A DNA stretch of 14,737 bases, from contig CAMEZU010000026.1 in NCBI GenBank assembly GCA_945947925.1, positions 1-14,737 on the forward strand. The letters are read 5' to 3'. A model generated the notes under the pieces. The model saw nothing but the letters and a program-made list of their open reading frames with translations. It was not told the DNA's origin and made no database searches. This stretch comes from an uncultured Verrucomicrobiota bacterium (GTDB taxonomy: Bacteria > Verrucomicrobiota > Kiritimatiellia > RFP12 > UBA1067). The first letter of the stretch is position 1. Each line of letters starts with the position of its first letter. Below, piece after piece: positions 7,355 to 13,297 of the stretch. The translations under genes were made by a program, and so were the position numbers.

Positions 7355-9421
7355 ATGACCGATACGAGCCTGACAACGTACGGCGAGGACGTCTTCTCCG
7401 AGAGGGCGATCCGCCGTTTCCTGACGAAGCCGGTGGCGGCTAAACTCATTGCGACGATGAAGGAGGGCAAGCCTCTCGACCCGTCGATCGCGGATGCCGT
7501 CGCGCAAGGCATGAAGGCCTGGGCGCTGGAGAGCGGCGCGACGCACTTCACGCACTGGTTCCAGCCGATGACGGGCGGGACGGCGGAGAAGCACGACGCG
7601 TTCCTCGAGCCGACGGGCCTGGCGCAGGCGGTGCAGAAGTTCTCGGGCAAGAACCTGATCGGCGGCGAGGCGGACGCGAGTTCGTTCCCGTCGGGCGGAC
7701 TGCGCTCGACCTTCGAGGCGCGCGGCTACACGGCGTGGGACCCGACCTCGCCCGCGTTCATCAAGCGGCACGAGAACGGCGCGACGCTGTGCATTCCGAC
7801 GGCGTTCTGCGCCTACACGGGCGCGGCGCTCGACATGAAGACGCCGCTTCTCCGGTCGTTGCAGGCGGTGACGCGCGCGACGGAGCGCCTGATGAAGAAG
7901 TTCCGCAAGGCGAAGGCGCACGTCTCGGTGACGCTCGGCGTCGAGCAGGAGTACTTCCTCGTCGACCGCAGCTTCTACCTGAGGCGTCCCGACTTGCTGC
8001 AGACGGGCCGCACGGTCTTCGGCGCGGCGCCGGCGAAGCACCAGCAGCTCGACGACCACTACTACGGCTCGATCCGTCCGCGCATCCTCAAGTTCATGAC
8101 GGAGGTCGAGGACGCGCTCTGGCGGCTCGGAATCCCAGCCAAGACGCGGCACAACGAGGTCGCGCCGGCGCAGTTCGAGCTGGCGCCGATGTTCGAGGAG
8201 ATCAACCTCGCTGTGGACCACAACATGATGATCATGGAGACGCTCCGGCGCACGGCCGAGGCAAACGGACTCGTCTGCCTGCTGCACGAGAAGCCGTTCG
8301 AGGGCGTGAACGGGTCCGGCAAGCACTGCAACTGGTCCATCGCCTACGGCGGCCAGAACCTCCTCTCGCCCGGCGACAATCCGCGCGACAACGCGATCTT
8401 CCTCACCTTCCTCTCGGCGATCATCCGCGCGGTCGACCTGCATGCGGACCTGCTCCGGATGTCGACGGCGGGCGCGGGCAACGACCACCGCCTCGGCGCG
8501 AACGAGGCGCCGCCGGCGATCATCTCGATCTTCCTCGGGGACGAGCTCTCGGCGGTGATGAAGGAGATCGAGACGGGCGAGGCCGGCCGCCGCGCGGGCC
8601 GGACGACGTTCAAGTTCGGCGTCGACACGATGCCGGCGCTGCCGAAGGACTCGACGGACCGCAACCGCACCTCGCCGTTCGCCTTCACGGGCAACAAGTT
8701 CGAGTTCCGCGCGCCCGGCTCCTCGCAGAACTGCGCGGCGAGCCAGACGGTGCTCAACACGATTGTCGCGGAGTCGATCGACGCGATCTGCGACAAGCTC
8801 GACGCGGCGGGCGGCGACTTCAACACGGAGCTCCAGAAGCTCCTGCAGCGCCTCATCCGCAAGCACAAGCGCGTCCTCTTCTCGGGCGATGGGTACGGTC
8901 CCGAATGGCCGAAGGAGGCCGCGAAGCGGAACCTCCCGAACCTCCGCGACACGCTTGAGGCGATCGCCCCGCTCGAGAATGCGGCCAACCGCGCGCTCTT
9001 CGCGAAGTACGGCGTCTTCTCCGAGGGCGAGATGAAGAGCCGTCACGAGATCGCGGCAGAAAACTATCTGAGCCGCGTGCACATCGAGGGCCGGGTCGCT
9101 CTGGAGATCGCGCGTTCGATGATCCGTCCTGTCGTCGCCGACGAGTTCAGCCGTCTCGCGACGGCAATCGGCCAGGCGAAGAAGGACGGCCTGCGCGTCG
9201 GGCTCAAGGGACTTACCGCGCTGTCGCTCAAGCTCGGCGCGGGGCTCGACGACCTCCACGTCAAGTGCGAGCGGGTCGAGCGCGCGCTCCTGAAGGCCGA
9301 ACCCCGGGCCATCCTCGGGGCGATGGACGACCTGCGCAAGACGGTGGACCGTCTCGAGGGTCTTGTCGACGACCGCAAGTGGCCGCTTCCGAAGTACAGG
9401 GAGATTCTCTTCATCTACTGA
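7355..9421 (+). CDS. glnN: Glutamine synthetase type III
   Basis: Catalyses ATP-dependent formation of glutamine from glutamate and ammonia in the cytoplasm, a main entry point of nitrogen. The 688-residue length and sequence are typical of GSIII rather than the 450-residue GSI. Recognisable blocks are FPSGGLRSTFEARGYTAWDP (111-130), GVEQEYFLVD (195-204, metal ligands), NEVAPAQFE (267-275), the nucleotide-loop block KHCNWS (323-328) and NRTSPFAFTG (437-446) leading into NKFEFRAPGSSQ. The C-terminal GSIII-specific helical region (about 540-688) is intact. There is no Shine-Dalgarno sequence upstream of the ATG, which lies 10 bases after a perfect -10 box, but the N-terminus matches the family from about residue 9, so this start is sound. 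It stands alone, with no PII or amt neighbour. A role as an ammonia-assimilation enzyme independent of the flanking operons is likely. Confidence 0.95.
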   Translation: MTDTSLTTYGEDVFSERAIRRFLTKPVAAKLIATMKEGKPLDPSIADAVAQGMKAWALESGATHFTHWFQPMTGGTAEKHDAFLEPTGLAQAVQKFSGKNLIGGEADASSFPSGGLRSTFEARGYTAWDPTSPAFIKRHENGATLCIPTAFCAYTGAALDMKTPLLRSLQAVTRATERLMKKFRKAKAHVSVTLGVEQEYFLVDRSFYLRRPDLLQTGRTVFGAAPAKHQQLDDHYYGSIRPRILKFMTEVEDALWRLGIPAKTRHNEVAPAQFELAPMFEEINLAVDHNMMIMETLRRTAEANGLVCLLHEKPFEGVNGSGKHCNWSIAYGGQNLLSPGDNPRDNAIFLTFLSAIIRAVDLHADLLRMSTAGAGNDHRLGANEAPPAIISIFLGDELSAVMKEIETGEAGRRAGRTTFKFGVDTMPALPKDSTDRNRTSPFAFTGNKFEFRAPGSSQNCAASQTVLNTIVAESIDAICDKLDAAGGDFNTELQKLLQRLIRKHKRVLFSGDGYGPEWPKEAAKRNLPNLRDTLEAIAPLENAANRALFAKYGVFSEGEMKSRHEIAAENYLSRVHIEGRVALEIARSMIRPVVADEFSRLATAIGQAKKDGLRVGLKGLTALSLKLGAGLDDLHVKCERVERALLKAEPRAILGAMDDLRKTVDRLEGLVDDRKWPLPKYREILFIY

Positions 9422-9450
9422 GTTGTTGGTCTACTGTCACTCGCTTGGCG

Positions 9451-9471
9451 GATCTGCGCGGTACGCGGATC
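9451..9471 (+). terminator. Hairpin downstream of glnN, possible weak terminator
   Basis: GATCTGCG pairs with CGCGGATC (eight pairs, one of them T-G) around a five-base loop, 29 bases after the glnN stop. No T-run follows, so termination efficiency is doubtful. It sits immediately upstream of the pilin-cluster promoter and could instead be a protein-binding inverted repeat. Confidence 0.3.
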
Positions 9472-9473
9472 AG

Positions 9474-9502
9474 TTGCCTGGGTTTGGACTTTGTGCTATA
9501 AT
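9474..9502 (+). promoter_or_regulatory. Promoter of the pilin cluster, leaderless geometry
   Basis: TTGCCT (9474-9479, 4 of 6 to consensus) and a perfect TATAAT (9497-9502) are separated by 17 bases, with TGC forming an extended -10. Seven bases after the -10 box is 9509, the A of the first pilin's ATG. The transcript would therefore start on, or within a base or two of, the start codon. Confidence 0.75.
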
Positions 9503-9508
9503 CCTGTC

Positions 9509-9664
9509 ATGAAACATAACGCCAGACGGGGACAGACGATGGTCGAGTACGTGCTCACCTTCGCGGCCCTGCTTGTCGTGCTGGGTGCGCTGGGGTATCT
9601 CCTGTCCGCGACGCGACGTTCGGTCGTCCGCACGGAGAGCCTCGTGAGTTCGGACTATCCGTAA
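9509..9664 (+). CDS. Flp-like type IVb pilin or minor pilin, 51 residues
   Basis: A 51-residue protein with the class III prepilin layout: a short basic leader (MKHNARRG), cut expected after G8, then QTMVEYVL with glutamate at mature position 5 and tyrosine at 6, then a hydrophobic helix (about 15-32) and a short tail ending SSDYP. This G|xxxxEY pattern is that of Flp pilins, which a TadV-type peptidase processes and Tad machinery assembles. There is no Shine-Dalgarno; the ATG coincides with the predicted transcription start. The tail has arginines and differs from the acidic tail of the next gene, so it may be a minor subunit. It shares an 18-base exact repeat with the next gene across the cleavage motif, suggesting duplication. 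An in-frame TTG at 9491 is a less likely start. Confidence 0.8.
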   Translation: MKHNARRGQTMVEYVLTFAALLVVLGALGYLLSATRRSVVRTESLVSSDYP

Positions 9665-9685
9665 GGAAGAAGAAGGAGCAGAGCC

Positions 9686-9841
9686 ATGAAGAAGATGAAA
9701 AAAGGTCAGACGATGGTCGAGTACATCCTCATCATCAGCCTCATTGCCGTTGCGCTGATCGCCGTCATCAAGGTCTTCGCCGGCAAGATCGGCGACAAGT
9801 TCGAGGAGACCGGCGACAAGATCGAAGACGCCGGCAACTGA
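9686..9841 (+). CDS. flp: Flp-type major pilin candidate, 51 residues
   Basis: A 51-residue type IVb prepilin. The leader MKKMKKG is followed by QTMVEYILII, giving the canonical Flp cleavage site G7|Q8 with E and Y at mature positions 5 and 6. A single hydrophobic helix (about 12-31) and a charged, acidic tail (GDKFEETGDKIEDAGN) follow, as in many Flp major pilins. An AAGGAG at 9673-9678 lies seven bases before the ATG. It starts 21 bases after the first pilin stop and is followed by tadE-like and tadG-like genes. Processing by a prepilin peptidase encoded elsewhere is inferred, since none is in the window. Confidence 0.87.
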   Translation: MKKMKKGQTMVEYILIISLIAVALIAVIKVFAGKIGDKFEETGDKIEDAGN

Positions 9842-9876
9842 TTTCCCCTGACCAGACCCGAGGGAGCGTCGTCGCG

Positions 9877-10347
9877 ATGAAGCGCGGACAGGCGATGGTC
9901 GAGACGCTGATCGCGGTACTTGCGATCATGATGATCTTCTTCGGTGCCTACCAGCTTTCGCGCATGGTCGCGGCGCGCACGCTCCTTGACCATGCGGCGG
10001 CCCGCGCCGCCCGTGCGAAGGCGGTGGGCTTCAATGACTTCATGTGCGAGAAATCCGCGCGCGTGGCGATGATTCCCGTTGCCGGCGCGCGGATCTGGCC
10101 TGAGGAGGACGGCTTCAACGAGGCGTCGCGCGTGCCCATCTACCTGACGGCCGAAGACTGGACGTTCGCCAACGGCGTGCTGGACTACGAGTACTGGCAC
10201 ACGATGGACTTCGACGTCCGTTCCGGCGCGGGCGTCGCGCCGATCGCCGAGTCGTCCGTCTTCCTCTCCACCCCCGACTTCGACATGGAGGGCCGGGCGC
10301 AGATGGAGTCCCACTTTCCCTTCTATATGTACGACCAGGGACGTTGA
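9877..10347 (+). CDS. TadE-like pseudopilin, 156 residues
   Basis: Starts MKRG|QAMVE, a class III prepilin cleavage site with glutamate at mature position 5, followed by a hydrophobic helix (about 10-28) and an alanine/arginine-rich helix (DHAAARAARAKAV, about 38-50) characteristic of the TadE family. The remaining roughly 105 residues are a soluble extracytoplasmic domain with many aromatic and acidic residues and no motif I recognise. TadE proteins are minor pseudopilins required for Flp pilus assembly in Tad systems. A GAGGGAG at 9860-9866 precedes the start, and the next gene begins three bases after the stop, pointing to one transcript. Assignment to TadE rests on the N-terminal 50 residues only. 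Confidence 0.75.
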   Translation: MKRGQAMVETLIAVLAIMMIFFGAYQLSRMVAARTLLDHAAARAARAKAVGFNDFMCEKSARVAMIPVAGARIWPEEDGFNEASRVPIYLTAEDWTFANGVLDYEYWHTMDFDVRSGAGVAPIAESSVFLSTPDFDMEGRAQMESHFPFYMYDQGR

Positions 10348-10350
10348 CCG

Positions 10351-11799
10351 ATGAAGGCGCGCAACGGACAGATTGCCCTTTTCCTTCTTTTCGTGCTGGT
10401 CGTGATCGTCCTGCTCACGCTGCTGAACGTCGACACGTTCCTTTCCGTCCGCGCCAAGAACCGCGTCCAGAACGCGGGCGACGCGGCCGCGCTTGCCGCC
10501 TCGCGCAAGCAGGGGTCGCTGATCAACGAGATCGGCCGCCTGAACGTCGAGCACCTCAGGCTCGTCACCACCGTCACCAACGAGATGTCCGAGGCCGAGG
10601 TCCGGCGTCTTCGGGAGCGGATCGAGCGCGAGACGGTGCATCAGCAGCGGCGGCTGGCGCTGCTCGGTCCGGTGGACGCGCTGCGCCTGGCGAACGACGC
10701 CGCGAAGCGCAACGGGATGGAGGTCCGCGACGAGTTCGCCCGCATCCTACGCGAGCACGTCCGCGACATCCGCACCGTCTATGCCGGCGGCGGACAGGCG
10801 GGAGATCCGTATCCCGAGCCGTATCCGGGCGCCTGGACGGAGTACGCCTCGCGCATCGAGAGCGTCATCGGCGAGGGCCTGGCGACGGGACCTGACAACA
10901 TCGAGTTCTACGACGGCGTCGGCGGGCACATGCTGCTCAACCGCGCGTTCTACATGGCGATCTCGGGGCGCGAGTGGTGCTGGTTCCACTTCAACGCGCG
11001 GAACCTGCTCGAGGAATACGACAACTACACGTCCTGGGCGCCCCTGCCCGACCGGCGCAAGAATGCGATGGACAACAGCGAGATCTTCTCGCTCCATGTG
11101 ACGACGCGCAAGTGCCCCATCACCGAGGTCTTCCGTCCGGAGGAGATCGTGAGGATCCTCGAGCGCTATTCGGACGAGCCCGTGTCCAGGGTGGATGTCG
11201 AGAATTCGCTCCTCGCCGACCCGGAGCAGGTCTGGTTCTTCTTCGAGGACAGCCGCTGGCACACGTGGTTCAACGGACTCGCCCTCGCCGACGACGAGGA
11301 GGGCTACGAGTTCCCGATCGCCGGCGAAATCAAGCCAGAGTACAACATCCGCGGCTGCGCGGCGGTCTGCCGCTGCCAGAAGCGCGTCGACGCCGTGGCC
11401 ATCGAGTCGACATCCGACTTCACCTGGTCGGCGGCGGCGAAGCCATTCGGCACGGTGGAGGACCTGGACGGGAACGTCGGCGTGGTCAACGGGCTGCGCA
11501 AGTTCGTCGTCCCCTGCCTCACGGACGTGCGGCTTGTGCCGCTCGACGCCGTCGGCGGACAGGAGCTCGGGACGGCCGACTACGGCTGGGTCTCGCACAT
11601 CCGCCATCACCTCGGCGCCTATCTTGAGCACGGACCGCGGAACGCGCAGGGCTGCTTCTACTGTCTTCAGCTGCAGGCCTGGGAGCGCGACTCGTTCCGC
11701 CGCTCGGGCGTCAACTGGCTGAAGTACCACTCGAGCGAGTGCCGCCGCTCGTACGGCGGGCACGGCGGCGGACACGGAGGAACGAGCCATGGGCACTAA
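10351..11799 (+). CDS. TadG-like membrane-anchored protein with Cys-rich body and Gly/His tail
   Basis: A 482-residue protein. Residues 1-50 match the TadE/TadG-like N-terminal domain: NGQIALFLL, a hydrophobic helix (7-26), then NRVQNAGDAAALAASR (37-52), a hallmark of that family. It lacks the glutamate at position 5, so it is probably not cleaved like a pilin but stays anchored. Residues 55-140 are helical and charged. The rest is an extracytoplasmic region I do not recognise, with nine cysteines (210, 255, 336, 340, 342, 389, 435, 438, 464), including CxxxCxC at 336-342 and CxxC at 435-438. It ends in a glycine/histidine tail (469-482) that could bind metal. There is no von Willebrand A domain or MIDAS motif as in some TadG proteins. 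The 3' end overlaps the next gene by 11 bases. Confidence 0.7.
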   Translation: MKARNGQIALFLLFVLVVIVLLTLLNVDTFLSVRAKNRVQNAGDAAALAASRKQGSLINEIGRLNVEHLRLVTTVTNEMSEAEVRRLRERIERETVHQQRRLALLGPVDALRLANDAAKRNGMEVRDEFARILREHVRDIRTVYAGGGQAGDPYPEPYPGAWTEYASRIESVIGEGLATGPDNIEFYDGVGGHMLLNRAFYMAISGREWCWFHFNARNLLEEYDNYTSWAPLPDRRKNAMDNSEIFSLHVTTRKCPITEVFRPEEIVRILERYSDEPVSRVDVENSLLADPEQVWFFFEDSRWHTWFNGLALADDEEGYEFPIAGEIKPEYNIRGCAAVCRCQKRVDAVAIESTSDFTWSAAAKPFGTVEDLDGNVGVVNGLRKFVVPCLTDVRLVPLDAVGGQELGTADYGWVSHIRHHLGAYLEHGPRNAQGCFYCLQLQAWERDSFRRSGVNWLKYHSSECRRSYGGHGGGHGGTSHGH

Positions 11800-12100
11800 G
11801 CTTCGCTCCGGTCAGGCGCTGGTCGAGCTGGCCATCGGGATGGTCGTCGTGGCCCTCGTGCTGGCGGGTGTCTTCGGGTTCACCAAGTACATCGTCTCGT
11901 CGCTGAACGCGTTTCGGACGCTGCGTTCGGATGCGGGCCGGAGCGCCCTCACGTCCCATGGCGGCGACGGGTCCTACTCGTCGTCTTCCGTCTCGACGAC
12001 GATTACCGTCTCGCCGATGGCGGCGGACTACATCTTCGGTTCGACCAGCGTCAACGTCAAGGAAGAGGTCCATATCCCGGCAATGGGTCTCTGGCAGTGA
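11789..12100 (+). CDS. Small pseudopilin with TadE/Flp-type N-terminus, 103 residues
   Basis: Starts MGTKLRSG|QALVEL, a class III prepilin-type cleavage site with glutamate at mature position 5, then a hydrophobic helix (about 14-34). The mature region contains a Gly/Ser/Thr-rich stretch (about 57-75) and a short, probably beta-rich C-terminus ending GLWQ. It is too long for an Flp pilin and too short for a full TadE, so a minor pseudopilin is the best description. A GGAGG at 11776-11780 inside the preceding gene's Gly/His tail codons is its ribosome binding site, and its start overlaps that gene by 11 bases, which indicates translational coupling. Confidence 0.72.
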   Translation: MGTKLRSGQALVELAIGMVVVALVLAGVFGFTKYIVSSLNAFRTLRSDAGRSALTSHGGDGSYSSSSVSTTITVSPMAADYIFGSTSVNVKEEVHIPAMGLWQ

Positions 12101-12138
12101 CAGGTCGGTCCGCCGTCCGGGAAGAACAAGGGGAGAGA

Positions 12139-13206
12139 ATGAAGGGGAATCCGTTTGCCGAACGCCTCGAGGCGTTCGTTTCCGTCGTTCGCGAGAAGGG
12201 ACTCGCGGCGGCCGTCGTCTACAACCAGGCCAATGTCCGCGCCCTGACCGGCATCGACTGCGACAACGCGTGCCTCCTGGTCGTGCCGGGCAAGAAAACG
12301 GCGAAGGTCGTCTTCCATACCGACTTCCGCTACGTGCCGATGGTCCACCGCCTTGCGCCGTGGCTGACTGTGAAGGACATCAAGAAGGTTGTCTTCTCGG
12401 GCAAGAAGGTCGGTTACGAGTCGACGGTGACCGCCGCGCGCTACCTCGGGCTCGTGAAGAAGCATCCGAAGACGGAGTTCGTGGACATTGATGCGGACGT
12501 CAAGGCGCTCCGCGCGGTGAAGACGCCTGACGAGCAGGAGAAGCTCCGCGCCGCCGAGAAGCTCAACGACGAGATCTGGTCCGCCGCGCAGGCGCAGTTC
12601 AAGCCCGGCATGACCGAGCGCGAGATGGCGCGCGTCATCCAACACCTCATGATCGAGCGCGGCGAGGGCGAGGCCTTCGAGACGATCGTCTGCGTCGGCA
12701 AGAACGCGGCCGAATGCCACCACGTGCCCGATGACACGGTCTGGAACGGCAAGGATCCGGTTCTCGTCGACATGGGCGTCAAGCTGAACGGCTATTGCTC
12801 GGACATGACGCGGAACATCGTCCCGGCGAAGCCCGCGAAGCTCTACAAGCAAGTCTACGCGCTCGTCCTCGAGGCGAACCGCCGCGCGATCGCCGCCGCG
12901 AAGCCGGGCATGACCGCCGGCGCGCTCGACAAGGTGGCGCGCGACTACCTCACGAAGGAGGGCTTCGGCAAGGCGTTCGGACATTCCCTCGGACACGGCG
13001 TCGGCATCGAGATCCACGAGGCCCCGTGGGCGGCGAAGAAGCAAAAGACCGTCCTCAAGCCCGGGATGGCCGTCACGATCGAGCCTGGCATCTACCTCGA
13101 GGACAACCTCGGCGTCCGCATCGAGGACCTCGTTCTCATCACCGAAACCGGCTGCGAGGTTCTCTCTCATTCGGCCAAATGCCGAGGTCGGTCAAGACCG
13201 CGCTAG
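12139..13206 (+). CDS. M24-family Xaa-Pro aminopeptidase
   Basis: A cytoplasmic metallopeptidase that removes N-terminal residues preceding proline, or cleaves Xaa-Pro dipeptides. The 355-residue protein has a creatinase-like N-terminal domain (1-125) and a pita-bread catalytic domain (130-345). All five metal ligands are identifiable: D211 (VLVDMG), D222 (CSDMTRN), H286 (GHSLGHGVG), E315 (TIEPGIY) and E329 (VRIEDL). H195 and H293 are the usual supporting histidines. The ATG at 12139 follows GGGGAG at 12130-12135 and begins the conserved domain. There is no signal peptide. It follows the pilin cluster by 38 bases with no visible promoter, so co-transcription is likely. The last eight residues (CRGRSRPR) look non-homologous and are encoded by the left arm of a long hairpin that contains the stop codon. 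Confidence 0.9.
   Translation: MKGNPFAERLEAFVSVVREKGLAAAVVYNQANVRALTGIDCDNACLLVVPGKKTAKVVFHTDFRYVPMVHRLAPWLTVKDIKKVVFSGKKVGYESTVTAARYLGLVKKHPKTEFVDIDADVKALRAVKTPDEQEKLRAAEKLNDEIWSAAQAQFKPGMTEREMARVIQHLMIERGEGEAFETIVCVGKNAAECHHVPDDTVWNGKDPVLVDMGVKLNGYCSDMTRNIVPAKPAKLYKQVYALVLEANRRAIAAAKPGMTAGALDKVARDYLTKEGFGKAFGHSLGHGVGIEIHEAPWAAKKQKTVLKPGMAVTIEPGIYLEDNLGVRIEDLVLITETGCEVLSHSAKCRGRSRPR
12159..12178 (+). repeat. Perfect 20-base palindrome inside the M24 gene start
   Basis: The segment CGAACGCCTC is followed at once by its exact reverse complement, with no spacer, 18 bases after the end of the M24 start codon. It encodes residues around ERLEAF. It could be an operator, a translation-damping structure or chance in GC-rich coding sequence. 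Nothing else in the sequence decides between these. Confidence 0.35.
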
Positions 13207-13221
13207 CGGTGTTGACTGACC
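13186..13221 (+). terminator. Long hairpin across the M24 stop codon, probable terminator or REP-like element
   Basis: Two 16-base arms (13186-13201 and 13206-13221) pair at 15 of 16 positions, counting one G-T pair, around a four-base GCTA loop. The only mismatch is G-G. The M24 stop codon spans the end of the loop and the first base of the right arm. It is the strongest hairpin I found in the window and lies where the pilin/M24 transcript should end, ahead of the serS promoter. The absence of an adjacent T-run argues against a textbook intrinsic terminator; an mRNA-stabilising or repeat-type element is the alternative. Confidence 0.55.
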
Positions 13222-13260
13222 GAGTCCCTACGAATGTCTACACCTCTTGTCTGAAAAAAA

Positions 13261-13269
13261 TGATACAAT
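13261..13269 (+). promoter_or_regulatory. Extended -10 promoter element of serS
   Basis: TGA followed by TACAAT gives an extended -10 (5 of 6 in the hexamer). At the proper distance upstream there is no convincing -35. An A-run at 13254-13260 adjoins it. Transcription would start near 13276, leaving about 22 bases of leader with the AGGAG ribosome binding site at 13284-13288. There is no room for a T-box or other leader riboswitch. Confidence 0.5.
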
Positions 13270-13297
13270 ATTCAGAACATTTTAGGAGTAAGCGAAA

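Noticed and set aside
5557..7650. A 697-codon open frame on the - strand across the regulator, kinase and start of glnN
   Set aside because: Compositional artefact crossing three unrelated sense genes, with a Pro/Arg-rich end and no domain.
7301..9259. A 652-codon open frame on the - strand opposite glnN
   Set aside because: Same compositional artefact as the other antisense frames. glnN matches its family along its whole length, and no antisense promoter or ribosome binding site was found.
9422..9508. tRNA or small RNA in the gap between glnN and the pilin cluster
   Set aside because: No cloverleaf, no TTCGANNC-type T-loop and no CCA end. The gap is explained by a hairpin and a promoter.
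13207..13297. T-box or other serine-responsive riboswitch ahead of serS
   Set aside because: The region is under 100 bases, the likely transcription start leaves only about 22 bases of leader, and no T-box consensus is present.
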